Of a DNA stretch of 29,606 bases, positions 1-9,556 are shown one piece after another; position 1 is the stretch's first letter, and each line of letters starts with the position of its first letter. The translations under genes and the position numbers were made by a program. A model generated the notes under the pieces. It saw nothing but the letters and a program-made list of their open reading frames with translations, was not told the DNA's origin and ran no database searches. Source of the DNA: Mucilaginibacter sp. UBA4741. Lineage in GTDB: Bacteria > Bacteroidota > Bacteroidia > Sphingobacteriales > Sphingobacteriaceae. Where the stretch lies: the NCBI GenBank assembly GCA_002403905.1, contig DHIR01000257.1:1-29606 (forward strand), written 5' to 3'.

Positions 1-70
1 TATTTATAAATGCCTTATTCTAACAGAATATTATTTATTAATTAATATTAATTGTAAAATAATGAGTTTA

Positions 71-2413
71 TCACTTCTTCTTAGCAAATTTCTTACCGCC
101 TTTTTTGGGCGCTTTGGCATCCGCTGCTGCTAATGCCTTACATTGTTCGAATGTTAGCGTAAGCGGGTCCGTTATATCTTTTGGTATCTTAACGTTTTGT
201 TTGCCAAATTCTATATAAGGCCCCCAGCGGCCATTTAAAACTTTAACTGTCGGGTCCTCATCAAACGCTTTTATTAGCTTCTCGGCATCCTTTTTACGTT
301 TTTCCAATATTAACTCAATCGCCTGTTCTTCGGTTACATCAAGCGGATCAATCTCTTTCGGTAAGGATACAAACGCGCTATTATGGCTAATGTACGGGCC
401 AAAACGACCTATAGCTACCTTCATTGGTTTACTTTCAAACTCGCCAACAATTTTAGGCAGTTTAAACAGTTCCAGCGCTTCTTCTAAAGTAATGGTTTCT
501 ATACTTTGTCCGGTACGTAAGCTGGCGTATAGCGGTTTATAGTCTTTGTTATCATCGCTGGCGTTTTCGCCTACCTGTACAAACGGGCCGTAACGACCAA
601 TACGCACCGATACCTTTTCGCCTTTTTCTGGATGAACACCCAGATCGCGCACACCGGTAGCTTTGTCTGCAGTTTCTATGGTGCTTTGTACATCAGCATG
701 AAAGGGCTTGTAAAAGTTGCCAATCATGGTTGTCCATTCTTCCAATCCGGCGGCTATTTCGTCAAACTGTTTCTCCACCTTAGCGGTAAAGTTAAAATCA
801 ACAATACCTTTAAAGTGTTGTACCAGGAAATCATTAACAACAGCGCCAATATCAGTAGGGAACAGCTTGCCACGTTCTGCACCTGTATTTTCTGTGCGTT
901 CTTCTTTAGCTATGTTTTTGTCTTTCAGCGTTAATACCCTGAATTTCCTTTGTTTGCCTTCACGCTCTTCCTTAACTACATAACCGCGGTTTTGTACTGT
1001 TGATATAGTAGGAGCATAGGTAGACGGACGGCCAATGCCTAATTCTTCTAACTTCTTAACCAGACTAGCCTCGGTATATCTTGCCGGCGGACGAGAGTAA
1101 CGTTCGGTAGCTGTCATTTCTTCCAGATCCAAACGTTGGCCTTTAGTTAAAGGCGGCAACATGGCGTTTTCGCCATCTTGTTGGGTATCATCCTCATCGT
1201 CATCCGATTCCAGGTAAACTTTCAGGAAACCGTCAAACTTCATTACCTCGCCATTGGCGGTTAAGTCTTCTTTACGGGTTGATATACTGATCTTTGCCGT
1301 TGTTTTCTCAAATTGGGCTTCACTCATTTGTGAAGCAATGGCACGTTTCCATATTAACTCATAAAGGCGCTTTTCGCTTCCATCACCTTCAATAGTATGA
1401 TTACTAAAATAGGTGGGGCGTATGGCTTCGTGAGCTTCTTGCGCGCCCGCGCTTTTAGTTTTATATTTTCTATGCTGATGATATTTATCGCCGTAGGCAG
1501 ATATAATTTGTTGTTGTGCAGCCTGTAACGCGGTTTCAGATAAGTTAAGAGAGTCTGTACGCATATAGGTTATATGCCCGGCTTCATACAGCTTTTGCGC
1601 CACTTGCATTGTACGTGAAACCGAGTAACCCAGTTTACGACTGGCTTCCTGTTGTAGGGTAGAAGTAGTAAACGGCGCTGCCGGCGAACGTTTTGCCGGT
1701 TTGGTTTCTAATGATCTAACGTCAAAATCAGCACCTATGCAATCTGTTAAAAATTTTTCGGCATCTTCTTGTTTGCTGTAACGTTCGGCTAACTCAGCTT
1801 TAAAGGCTTGTTTGCCTTTACCAAAAATGGCTACAATTTTAAACGCTGCTTCTGATTGAAATTTGTTGATCTCTCGCTCTCGCTCTACAATAATACGTAC
1901 AGCTACAGATTGTACACGGCCCGCAGATAATGATGGTTTAACTTTCTTCCATAATACCGGAGAAAGTTCAAAACCCACCAATCTATCCAAAACACGGCGT
2001 GCTTGCTGCGCGTTTACCAGGTTATAATCTATTTTCCTCGGATTATCTATGGCAGCCATTATAGCCGGCTTAGTTATCTCATGGAAAACAATACGTTTGG
2101 TGGTAGCGTCTTTTAAATTTAAAGTATCAAATAAATGCCATGATATGGCTTCACCCTCGCGGTCCTCATCGGAAGCTAACCAAACCATGTCGGCTTCTTT
2201 TGCTAATTTCTTTAACTCGCTAACTATCTGCTTTTTATCGGCAGGTACCTCGTAGGTTTGTTTAAAGTTGTTGGCTATATCTATCGCGTCTTCTGATTTA
2301 ACCAAATCGCGGATGTGCCCGTAACTCGACTTAACAGTAAAGTCTTTTCCCAGGTATCCTTCAATGGTTTTAGCTTTCGCCGGTGATTCTACAATTAGTA
2401 AATTTTTAGCCAT
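71..2413 (-). CDS. topA: DNA topoisomerase I (type IA)
   Basis: Relaxes negatively supercoiled DNA by transient single-strand cleavage in the cytoplasm. The 780-residue product begins with the Toprim signature (LIVESPAK, with Glu9), carries the metal-binding DxDxEGE-type motif SDEDREGE at residues 81-88, and has the catalytic tyrosine context HITYMRTDS (Tyr283). The C-terminal part contains three topoisomerase C-terminal repeats beginning GRYGPF (about 606), GRFGPY (about 669) and GRWGPY (about 728), then a Lys-rich tail. It lacks the Cys4 zinc fingers of the E. coli enzyme, which is usual for this C-terminal architecture. The ATG at 2411-2413 matches the conserved MAKNLLIVESPAK start. It is the last gene of a minus-strand run after mnmA (110-base gap) and seems to have its own promoter. 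Identification is firm. Confidence 0.98.
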   Translation of the reverse strand: MAKNLLIVESPAKAKTIEGYLGKDFTVKSSYGHIRDLVKSEDAIDIANNFKQTYEVPADKKQIVSELKKLAKEADMVWLASDEDREGEAISWHLFDTLNLKDATTKRIVFHEITKPAIMAAIDNPRKIDYNLVNAQQARRVLDRLVGFELSPVLWKKVKPSLSAGRVQSVAVRIIVEREREINKFQSEAAFKIVAIFGKGKQAFKAELAERYSKQEDAEKFLTDCIGADFDVRSLETKPAKRSPAAPFTTSTLQQEASRKLGYSVSRTMQVAQKLYEAGHITYMRTDSLNLSETALQAAQQQIISAYGDKYHQHRKYKTKSAGAQEAHEAIRPTYFSNHTIEGDGSEKRLYELIWKRAIASQMSEAQFEKTTAKISISTRKEDLTANGEVMKFDGFLKVYLESDDDEDDTQQDGENAMLPPLTKGQRLDLEEMTATERYSRPPARYTEASLVKKLEELGIGRPSTYAPTISTVQNRGYVVKEEREGKQRKFRVLTLKDKNIAKEERTENTGAERGKLFPTDIGAVVNDFLVQHFKGIVDFNFTAKVEKQFDEIAAGLEEWTTMIGNFYKPFHADVQSTIETADKATGVRDLGVHPEKGEKVSVRIGRYGPFVQVGENASDDNKDYKPLYASLRTGQSIETITLEEALELFKLPKIVGEFESKPMKVAIGRFGPYISHNSAFVSLPKEIDPLDVTEEQAIELILEKRKKDAEKLIKAFDEDPTVKVLNGRWGPYIEFGKQNVKIPKDITDPLTLTFEQCKALAAADAKAPKKGGKKFAKKK

Positions 2414-2433
2414 GTAGTACAGTTATTTTTTGC

Positions 2434-2462
2434 AAATAAAGGATAAAGAAAACGAAACGCAA
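2434..2462 (-). promoter_or_regulatory. Possible topA promoter
   Basis: Read on the minus strand, a TTG lies 19 bases before TTTATTTG, which differs from the Bacteroidetes -7 consensus TAnnTTTG at one base. It ends about 20 bases before the topA ATG. This is a pattern match only; the outer coordinate is approximate by one base. Confidence 0.35.
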
Positions 2463-2523
2463 ATTTTGTCCCGAGTTTAATTTTTTTCTTTTAACGGGGG
2501 ATGTAATAATAGAAGCGCGAATA

Positions 2524-3612
2524 TTACATTAAAAAGCCACCACCTAACAGGTCATTGCCCTCATAAAAAACAGCCGACTGCCCCGGTGCGATACCCGATA
2601 CCATGTGGGTGAAATCAACCTTCATGTGTTCGCCCATTTGTACAATGGTACTTTCGGCACCTGCATCTTTATATCTTATTTTGGTGATAGCATTTAAAGG
2701 CTCGGTAATGCTGGCGTATTTAACCAGGTTTAAGTTTTTAACCCAGGCTTGTTTCTTTTGCAGTTCATCTTCGGTACCCAAAACCACGGTATTGGTAACC
2801 GGGTCAATGCTGGTTACAAACATTGGGTGGCCCAGCGCGATACCTAAACCACGGCGTTGCCCTATGGTATAAAAAGGATAGCCCTGGTGCTTGCCCACTA
2901 TAGTGCCGTCTGTTAATGTAAAATTACCACCGGCAACACGTTGCTCCAGGTCTTCAACTTTGTTCCTTAAAAAGGCTCTGTAGTCGTTATCCGGCACAAA
3001 ACATATTTCATAGCTTTCGCTTTTTCCGGCTAATTCAATTTGGCCCATGTCCATAGCCATTTGCCTGATCTCTGGTTTAGAGAAACTACCTAACGGGAAT
3101 TTAGTACGTGCCAGGTTTTGTTGTGATACACCCCAAAGCACATAAGATTGATCTTTATTTTCGTCTTTACCTTTTGATATAACGTAACGGCCATTATCCT
3201 GTAAACGGATATTGGCGTAATGGCCGGTTGCGATATGTTCGCAATCCAATTTATCGGCGCGTTTTAATAATGCTTCCCATTTAATATGGGTGTTGCATAG
3301 TACACAAGGGTTAGGTGTACGCCCGGCAAGGTATTCGTCAACAAAATTGTCAATAACAAAATCACCAAACTCATTACGGATATCTAATATATAATGAGGG
3401 AAACCGTAACCAACAGCCAATGCGCGTGCATCATTAATGCTATCTAAGCTGCAACAGCCGGTTTCTTTAGAGCTGCCTCCGGCGGATGCATAGTCCCAGG
3501 TTTTCATGGTAAGCCCAATAACTTCATAGCCCTGCTCATGCAGCATCACCGCCGCTACCGAACTATCAACCCCACCGCTCATTGCCACTAATATCCTTCC
3601 GTGCTTACTCAT
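2524..3612 (-). CDS. mnmA: tRNA-specific 2-thiouridylase MnmA
   Basis: Installs the 2-thio group on the wobble uridine U34 of Lys, Glu and Gln tRNAs, using ATP and a persulfide sulfur relay. The 362-residue protein has the PP-loop SGGVDSS at residues 12-18. The two catalytic cysteines are visible: Cys103 in NPCVLCN (nucleophile) and Cys204 in YEICFVPD, matching the Cys102/Cys199 pair of E. coli. The start ATG at 3610-3612 follows closely behind a -7-like TATCTTTG. It lies 80 bases downstream of proA and 110 upstream of topA on the same strand. Its partner at the same nucleotide, mnmE, is also in this window. Identification is firm. Confidence 0.97.
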   Translation of the reverse strand: MSKHGRILVAMSGGVDSSVAAVMLHEQGYEVIGLTMKTWDYASAGGSSKETGCCSLDSINDARALAVGYGFPHYILDIRNEFGDFVIDNFVDEYLAGRTPNPCVLCNTHIKWEALLKRADKLDCEHIATGHYANIRLQDNGRYVISKGKDENKDQSYVLWGVSQQNLARTKFPLGSFSKPEIRQMAMDMGQIELAGKSESYEICFVPDNDYRAFLRNKVEDLEQRVAGGNFTLTDGTIVGKHQGYPFYTIGQRRGLGIALGHPMFVTSIDPVTNTVVLGTEDELQKKQAWVKNLNLVKYASITEPLNAITKIRYKDAGAESTIVQMGEHMKVDFTHMVSGIAPGQSAVFYEGNDLLGGGFLM

Positions 3613-3620
3613 ATTGGCGG

Positions 3621-3628
3621 CAAAGATA
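3621..3628 (-). promoter_or_regulatory. -7 promoter element of mnmA, very short leader
   Basis: On the minus strand TATCTTTG exactly fits the Bacteroidetes -7 consensus TAnnTTTG and lies 8 bases before the mnmA ATG, so the transcript would be leaderless or nearly so. No TTG is present at the expected -33 spacing, so support comes from the -7 box only. Confidence 0.45.
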
Positions 3629-3692
3629 CAGCTTTCAATTTTATGTTGATTAGGTGTTAGTCAGTTAAGGGTAAAAAGGAGTGGGTTAAAGA

Positions 3693-4937
3693 CTATGAAC
3701 GTATTTGCCCGTCACCTTTAACTAACCATTTGTAACTGGTTAACTCTTGCAGACCCATTGGGCCGCGTGCATGGAGTTTCTGTGTGCTAATACCGATCTC
3801 TGCCCCCAGACCAAATTGAGCGCCATCGGTAAATGCTGTAGACGCGTTTACATAAACAGCAGCGGCATCAACCCGGTTTAAAAAGGTTTCCATGCGATCT
3901 GCATCTTCAGTAATAATAGCCTCGCTATGTTTTGAACTATTTGTTGCGATATGCTCAAGCGCCTGTTCAAAACTATCAACCGTTTTTATAGCCATTTTCA
4001 TGGATAAAAATTCGGTACCAAAATGTTCAGGCCCGGCTTTATGTAGCAATAGGGTAGGGTAAGTATTTTGCAAAGCCGCGTATGCTGCTTCATCAGCATA
4101 AATATCTACGCCGGCATCGCCTAAAGGTTTAGCCAATTCAGGCAGGTCTTTTAGTCTTGCCGAGTGTATAATTGCGCAATCCAAAGCATTGCATACGCTT
4201 ACCCTGCGGGTTTTTGAATTGAATATGATATCAGTTCCTTTTTTCAAGTCTGCCGACTCATCAAAATAAGTATGTACAATACCTGCGCCGGTTTCAATTA
4301 CGGGTACTTTGCTATTCTTCCGTACACTATTAATTAATCCCTGGCTGCCGCGCGGAATAATTACATCAACATAACCAACCGCCTGCATTAAAGCCTCGGC
4401 AGCTTCACGCTCTTTTGGTAATAGTACGGCTACATTAATATCAATACTATGTTTAACAAGTACTTTATGGATGATACTAATGATTGCCTGGTTAGAATAA
4501 GAAGCATCGCTACCACCTTTTAATATACAGACATTGCCTGTTTTAAAACAAAGGGCAAATACATCAAAAGTAACATTTGGCCTTGCCTCATAAATTACGC
4601 CTACAATACCCAAAGGCACGCTGATCTTTGATATATGCAATCCGTTAGGCATTGTTTTTTCTGAAAGGATATGTCCTAACGGGTTTTCCAGTTTGGATAC
4701 ATTAACAATATCCTTAGCAATATCTTGTATGCGAGTAGGGGTAAGCTTTAATCTGTCATAGTTTGGATTGGTGGTATCCATTCTATCCAGGTCTTTTTTA
4801 TTTTCCGTAAGCAGATGATCAGTTTGCGCGATGGCTTCTGTCGCAAGATCTTTTAAAACCTTATTTATGGTTTCTGCCGATATATTTAAATTACGAGCAG
4901 CTAACAGTGCGTTTTCAAAGTAGGAGGTGTAGCTCAT
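3693..4937 (-). CDS. proA: Gamma-glutamyl phosphate reductase (ProA)
   Basis: Second step of proline synthesis from glutamate: NADPH-dependent reduction of gamma-glutamyl phosphate to glutamate semialdehyde, in the cytoplasm. The 414-residue protein is an aldehyde-dehydrogenase-fold enzyme of normal family length. The catalytic cysteine is Cys249 in [10 protein letters not shown], and conserved family stretches [17 protein letters not shown] (about 107-123) and LKGGSDA (139-145) are intact. It starts 5 bases after the proB stop, so the two are surely co-transcribed and their products probably channel the unstable phosphate intermediate. The ATG at 4935-4937 fits the family start. Confidence 0.97.
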   Translation of the reverse strand: MSYTSYFENALLAARNLNISAETINKVLKDLATEAIAQTDHLLTENKKDLDRMDTTNPNYDRLKLTPTRIQDIAKDIVNVSKLENPLGHILSEKTMPNGLHISKISVPLGIVGVIYEARPNVTFDVFALCFKTGNVCILKGGSDASYSNQAIISIIHKVLVKHSIDINVAVLLPKEREAAEALMQAVGYVDVIIPRGSQGLINSVRKNSKVPVIETGAGIVHTYFDESADLKKGTDIIFNSKTRRVSVCNALDCAIIHSARLKDLPELAKPLGDAGVDIYADEAAYAALQNTYPTLLLHKAGPEHFGTEFLSMKMAIKTVDSFEQALEHIATNSSKHSEAIITEDADRMETFLNRVDAAAVYVNASTAFTDGAQFGLGAEIGISTQKLHARGPMGLQELTSYKWLVKGDGQIRS

Positions 4938-4942
4938 TTTAG

Positions 4943-6022
4943 TTAGCTTAATAAATAAAGATAATCATAATGCACCAACGGCTTTTGGTTTTTCTGACCG
5001 ATGCTTTCTTTTGCTTTATCGGCGCCGTATTCGGCAATACCTAAACCTATTAGCTCATTTTGCTCATCTACCAGTTTAATAATCTCGCCTTTCTTAAAGT
5101 CGGATATAACATTTACCACACCAATTGGTAAAAGGCTGGTAGCTTTATTAGATATAAGAGCCGCCTTAGCACCTTCATTAATCTGCACAACACCGGTAGC
5201 TGATTTTTCTGAATGGGCTATCCATTTCTTCTTTTCGGACGATGTTTTATTAGGAATAAAGCGGGTATGCGGCGCTGTATTATTTAGTACATTAATTAAT
5301 ATATCATCTTTTGTTCCATTGGCAATATGAACCGCTATACCTAGTTTAGCAGTCTTTTGTGCCATGTGCGATTTAGTGATCATACCACCACGCCCAAATT
5401 GCGACTTACCCGAAGTTACAAAAGATGCAAAATCAATACCGGCATCTGCAACCTCGGTAATAATGGATGAGCCTTCATCATTTGGGTTACCGTCATATAT
5501 TCCATCAACATTGGTTAAAATAATTAATGCCTGCGCATTTAGCATGGAGGCTATAAGGCCGGCTAGCTCGTCATTGTCGGTAAACATCAATTCTGTTACC
5601 GATACCACATCGTTTTCGTTTACTATCGGGATAACATGGTGCTGTAGCAATATCTCTAAACAGTTTTTCATATTTAGGTAATGCTGGCGCCCTTTAAAAT
5701 CTTCGGTAGTAACCAATACCTGCGAACATAGCATATCATGTTTCTCAAACAACTGCGCGTAGGTATTGATCAGTTTAACCTGGCCTATAGACGCTAAGAG
5801 TTGGCGGGCAGCAATAGCATCATATTTATCAGATACAGTTATCAGGCTTCTACCGGCTGCAACAGCGCCTGATGATACCAGCGTAATCTCCACACCTTGT
5901 TTTTTAATGGCGACAATTTGCTCAACCAATTGGCTTATTCGTTGCTGATCGGGGAGGCCATTGCTCTGTGTTAAAACATTCGAGCCAATTTTTATTACGA
6001 TGCGTTTATAAGTAAATGACAT
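4943..6022 (-). CDS. proB: Glutamate 5-kinase (ProB) with PUA domain
   Basis: First step of proline synthesis: ATP-dependent phosphorylation of glutamate, typically feedback-inhibited by proline. The 359-residue protein has an N-terminal amino-acid-kinase domain, beginning [12 protein letters not shown] and including the VSSGAVAAG loop (about 50-58), and a C-terminal PUA-type domain from about residue 268 ([15 protein letters not shown] onward). The length fits the two-domain bacterial form rather than the short kinase-only form. It is first in the proBA pair and faces the AT-rich divergent spacer in front of the TonB-dependent receptor. Start ATG at 6020-6022. Confidence 0.97.
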   Translation of the reverse strand: MSFTYKRIVIKIGSNVLTQSNGLPDQQRISQLVEQIVAIKKQGVEITLVSSGAVAAGRSLITVSDKYDAIAARQLLASIGQVKLINTYAQLFEKHDMLCSQVLVTTEDFKGRQHYLNMKNCLEILLQHHVIPIVNENDVVSVTELMFTDNDELAGLIASMLNAQALIILTNVDGIYDGNPNDEGSSIITEVADAGIDFASFVTSGKSQFGRGGMITKSHMAQKTAKLGIAVHIANGTKDDILINVLNNTAPHTRFIPNKTSSEKKKWIAHSEKSATGVVQINEGAKAALISNKATSLLPIGVVNVISDFKKGEIIKLVDEQNELIGLGIAEYGADKAKESIGQKNQKPLVHYDYLYLLS

Positions 6023-6452
6023 TAGTATGCGATAGAAATTGGTGTAAATATCGCCATAATTAATGGTTTCAATTCATTTTATATATATAAATGATATAAA
6101 GTGACAAGAAATTACTCATTTAAAACACCTTACAAGTGAAAAACAAGGATAATCAATCAAAAACTATATAAAAACTGTAGAAAATAACCAGAAATACTAA
6201 AATGTAGTAAGTTTTTTGAAGAGGGTAAGTATAGCAAAAAGAGCCCCAAAGAATAGTGAGAAAACTTTAAAAAAAAATAATTTGCACTGTAATTATTTTT
6301 AATATTTTTGTCTACTTATTCTATAGATTTTATGTTATTTATTGAAACTACACCTCACCAAACATTAATGCAGCGCTCTACTACATGCTGTTGCTGTTGA
6401 TCATGTTCTATTATTCAACAGTCCATTATTAATTATTCACAACTAAAACCTC
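6023..6452. other. AT-rich divergent intergenic region (proB / TonB receptor)
   Basis: A 430-base gap with no credible coding frame. It must carry the proB promoter on the minus strand and the receptor promoter on the plus strand (see 6282-6310). A 7-base inverted repeat, CTGTTGA at 6394-6400 and TCAACAG at 6415-6421, lies in the presumed receptor leader. The rest is low-complexity AT sequence, including a TATATATATA run near 6080. Confidence 0.7.
6282..6310 (+). promoter_or_regulatory. Likely promoter of the TonB-dependent receptor
   Basis: TTG at 6282-6284 and TATTTTTG at 6303-6310, 18 bases apart, fit the Bacteroidetes -33/-7 pattern. The predicted leader is about 135 bases and contains the CTGTTGA/TCAACAG inverted repeat. 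Confidence 0.45.
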
Positions 6453-9407
6453 ATGAATTTTTTTACACATCTATTTAAACTTACCACAATTTTATTGTTG
6501 CTTTCGCCCTTATTAAGTCATGCACAACTTAATGGTAATTATTCTTTAAGCGGCAAGGTAAACGGCGAAGATGGCAAACCACTAGTGGGCGCTACCGTTT
6601 CGATAAAAGGAACAAAAAATAGTACATCTACCGATAGTACCGGCCATTTTTCATTAACAACAAATGTTAAATTGCCTTATAACCTTGTTTTTACATCTGT
6701 TGGTTTTGCACCGCAGGAGTTTTTGATAAAAAATTTAAACAACCCTTTAAATGTAAAGCTATCAACCCAGGCTTTATTAGTTAATGAGGTGGTTGTTACC
6801 GCGTCCCGTAAGGAAGAAAAACTATTACGCTCGCCGGTTGCTATCGAGAAGTTGAATATTAATTCGCTTAAACAATCGCCCGGCCCAAGTTTTTATGACG
6901 CGCTTGAAAACGTAAAAGGTGTGCAAATGACAACCACCAGTATAACCCTAAAAGTACCTAATACCCGTGGCTTTAACAGCCCAAACAACTTTAGGTTTAT
7001 GCAATTGGTTGATGGTGTCGATATGCAATCGGCAACATTAGGTGTGCCACTGGGTAATGCTATTGGCCCAACTGAATTGGACATTGCAAGTATTGAAATA
7101 ACGCCCGGCGCTGCTGCCGCCTTGTATGGCACAAACGCTATAAACGGGTTATCCAACTTGTTAACTAAAGACCCATTTAGATACCAGGGTTTAAGCTACT
7201 ACCACCGTACAGGTGTTAATCATGTTGATGGTATAGGCGTAAGGCCAAGTGTACTTACCGAGGATGCTTTTAGATATGCAAAAGCGTTTAATGATAAGTT
7301 TGCCTTTAAAGTTAATTTTAGTTACCTGCAAGGGCAGGACTGGCAGTCTGGCACCCGGAAAGACCAGAATCCCGGCAATTTAAAAACCGCTAATCCGGCT
7401 TATCCTGAATTAGACGGAACAAGTAATGCGGCTTATGATGGCTGGAACAAATATGGTGATGACGCGCTTGCAGGCAGTAACACCGTAGTTATAAAAGGCA
7501 TTACGGTTGACGGCGTTGCTAGACCGAATTTAACTGTAGCCCGTACAGGCTATAATGAGGTTGACCTGGTTGACCCTAAAGTTAGTAACTTAAAATTTGA
7601 CGGAACGTTAGCTTATAAACTAAACAAAGACCTGTTTTTGAGTTATACTTATCGTTATGGTAAAATGGATGGTGTGTTTCAACGGGGTAACAAAATTGCC
7701 TTAAACGGGGCCACTGTACAAAATCATTCTATTGATTTAAAAGGTAAGACATTTGAAATTAGAGCTTACGAGTCTATTGAAAATACAGGCGACTCTTACA
7801 ATGTTAAACCATTAGCTGATAATCTTGATTTGAACCATGCCAGCAACTCTGCATGGGGTACGCTATATAAAAACGCGCTTACCGCTTATGCTACAAGCCA
7901 TGGTGGCAGCTTAACATCGGCAAATTTAGCTGCGGCTAATGATGCAGCCAGAGCGGCTGCCGATGCAGGCAGGGTAGAACCCGGTACCGCGGCATTTAAT
8001 GCATTAAAGAAAACCATTATAGGCATTAACAACTGGGATATTAAATCCAGCTTAATACCTAATGCACCGTTAACCGGTGGCGCGGCCCTTGAGCAAAAAA
8101 GCCATATGTTTAATGCTGACGCGCAATGGGACCTCACTAATAAAGTAAAAGTGATTGACCTATTAATAGGTGCTGATGCCCGTATTTATAACATCATCCC
8201 TGACGGAAATAACTTTGTTGACTTTACAAGATCAATTGCCGACAGGAACACGCCATTGGCTGACGGCAGCTTTGGAGAAAACGTTGTCTACAAAAAGTTT
8301 GGTGGTTTTACCCAGGTAACTAAAACCTTTTTTGAGGAGAAATTGAAAATATTTGGTTCTGTACGTTTAGATTATAACCCATATTATGATCCTAAATTTA
8401 CACCTCGTTTAGCTGCGGTTTATTCGCCTACAGAGAACCATAACTTTAGGTTTACGTTCCAGAATGGCTATCGTTTCCCATCATTGTTCGAAGCTTTATC
8501 TTATGTAAACAATGGTCGTGTTAAACGTGTGGGTAGCTTACCGTTTATTAATGAAGGATTAGGTTATTTAGGTAATAGCTATACCCAGCAATCGGTTGTA
8601 GCCTTCAATGCGGCGGTTAACGCGGCGCCGGGTGCTGCAAGCGGTACAGATGCTACCGCTTTAGCTAACAGAGGCATATTACAGGTAGCTGATCTGCCTA
8701 AGGCACGCCCAGAGCAGATCACTTCTTTAGAGGTTGGTTATAAAGGTGTTTTCTTTGATAACAAGGTGTTTGTTGATATTGACGCTTACGCTAACCGCTA
8801 CAATGGTTTCCTTGGACAAGTGCAGGTGTTTGTGCCTAACAGCGCGACAGTAGGTACTGATGCAGCTGTACTAGCTATGCTTGATGTTAACCGCGACCCT
8901 ACAACTGCTACAGCAAATAACCAGGCAAGTTTGGGCCAATCAAGATACCGTGTTTATACTAACGCCAAAAATATCTATAACAACGTAGGTTCATCAGGTG
9001 GTATCAGCTATAACTTTTATAAAAGATATACCATATCGAGCAATGTAAGCTATAACAAAATGAAGGCGCAAACAGCTACCGATATTTTTGTAACCGGCTT
9101 TAATACACCAGAGTGGTCTGGAAACTTCTCTTTCGGTAACCGCGAGGTTGTTAAAAATTTAGGCTTTAACGTAGTTTACAAATGGAGCGCGGCATTTTTA
9201 TGGGAGAGCCCGTTGGTTAACGGCCAGGTACCTGTTATACATACATTTGACGCACAAGTTAGCTACAAAATACCGGTATACAATGCCACCTTTAAATTTG
9301 GCGGAACAAATCTATTAAACAGACGCTTTATACAATACGCAGGTGGACCAACCATAGGCGCGTTATACTACGCATCTGTAACGCTTGACGGTTTGTTAAG
9401 CAAATAG
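6453..9407 (+). CDS. TonB-dependent outer-membrane receptor, substrate unknown
   Basis: Outer-membrane gated channel powered by TonB-ExbBD. The 984-residue product opens with a signal peptide (hydrophobic core TTILLLLSPLLS, cleavage probably after HAQ, about residue 25). A carboxypeptidase-regulatory-like beta-sandwich follows (about 30-108, GKVNGEDGKPLVGATVSIKGT). The plug domain starts near VNEVVVTASR (about 111) and runs to about 235, ahead of a C-terminal beta-barrel. An Ala-rich insertion (about 475-510) probably lies in an extracellular loop. No SusD-like lipoprotein, TonB or siderophore gene is adjacent, so this is a solitary receptor rather than a SusCD glycan locus, and nothing local reveals its ligand. 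It has its own promoter and terminator. Family assignment is firm; function is open. Confidence 0.93.
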   Translation: MNFFTHLFKLTTILLLLSPLLSHAQLNGNYSLSGKVNGEDGKPLVGATVSIKGTKNSTSTDSTGHFSLTTNVKLPYNLVFTSVGFAPQEFLIKNLNNPLNVKLSTQALLVNEVVVTASRKEEKLLRSPVAIEKLNINSLKQSPGPSFYDALENVKGVQMTTTSITLKVPNTRGFNSPNNFRFMQLVDGVDMQSATLGVPLGNAIGPTELDIASIEITPGAAAALYGTNAINGLSNLLTKDPFRYQGLSYYHRTGVNHVDGIGVRPSVLTEDAFRYAKAFNDKFAFKVNFSYLQGQDWQSGTRKDQNPGNLKTANPAYPELDGTSNAAYDGWNKYGDDALAGSNTVVIKGITVDGVARPNLTVARTGYNEVDLVDPKVSNLKFDGTLAYKLNKDLFLSYTYRYGKMDGVFQRGNKIALNGATVQNHSIDLKGKTFEIRAYESIENTGDSYNVKPLADNLDLNHASNSAWGTLYKNALTAYATSHGGSLTSANLAAANDAARAAADAGRVEPGTAAFNALKKTIIGINNWDIKSSLIPNAPLTGGAALEQKSHMFNADAQWDLTNKVKVIDLLIGADARIYNIIPDGNNFVDFTRSIADRNTPLADGSFGENVVYKKFGGFTQVTKTFFEEKLKIFGSVRLDYNPYYDPKFTPRLAAVYSPTENHNFRFTFQNGYRFPSLFEALSYVNNGRVKRVGSLPFINEGLGYLGNSYTQQSVVAFNAAVNAAPGAASGTDATALANRGILQVADLPKARPEQITSLEVGYKGVFFDNKVFVDIDAYANRYNGFLGQVQVFVPNSATVGTDAAVLAMLDVNRDPTTATANNQASLGQSRYRVYTNAKNIYNNVGSSGGISYNFYKRYTISSNVSYNKMKAQTATDIFVTGFNTPEWSGNFSFGNREVVKNLGFNVVYKWSAAFLWESPLVNGQVPVIHTFDAQVSYKIPVYNATFKFGGTNLLNRRFIQYAGGPTIGALYYASVTLDGLLSK

Positions 9408-9435
9408 ATCTTTCATCTTAGGTTTATAATTGGTT

Positions 9436-9469
9436 AAGCGGGTTCAGAGTTCTTCTGACCCGCTTTTTT
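9436..9469 (+). terminator. Rho-independent terminator of the TonB-dependent receptor
   Basis: AAGCGGGTTCAGA pairs with TCTGACCCGCTT (one bulged T) around the loop GTTCT, followed directly by a T run. It lies 28 bases after the receptor stop codon. Confidence 0.9.
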
Positions 9470-9533
9470 GGTGTAAAGCCGTCGTCTGTGTCCTCACAGA
9501 CGACTATACCAAGCTGCCTGTGAGGATAACACC
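9470..9533. repeat. Small fold-back repeat with GGTGT/ACACC ends
   Basis: The segment is bounded by GGTGT (9470-9474) and ACACC (9529-9533). It contains a perfect 10-base inverted repeat, GTCGTCTGTG (9481-9490) and CACAGACGAC (9495-9504), with a 4-base loop. A second complementary stretch, CTGTGAGG at 9518-9525, can pair with CCTCACAG (9492-9499) instead, giving alternative folds. It sits between convergent genes. It looks like a dispersed palindromic repeat, but only one copy is in this window, so that remains inference. Confidence 0.5.
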
Positions 9534-9556
9534 AACAAAGGCGTAGAGAAAAGATG

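Noticed and set aside
1..70. Terminator for topA at the window edge
   Set aside because: Only AT-rich sequence with a 5-base ATTCT/AGAAT inverted repeat; not convincing as a terminator.
6023..6452. A riboswitch or attenuator controlling proB or the receptor
   Set aside because: No conserved riboswitch core could be recognised; only AT-rich sequence and one short inverted repeat.
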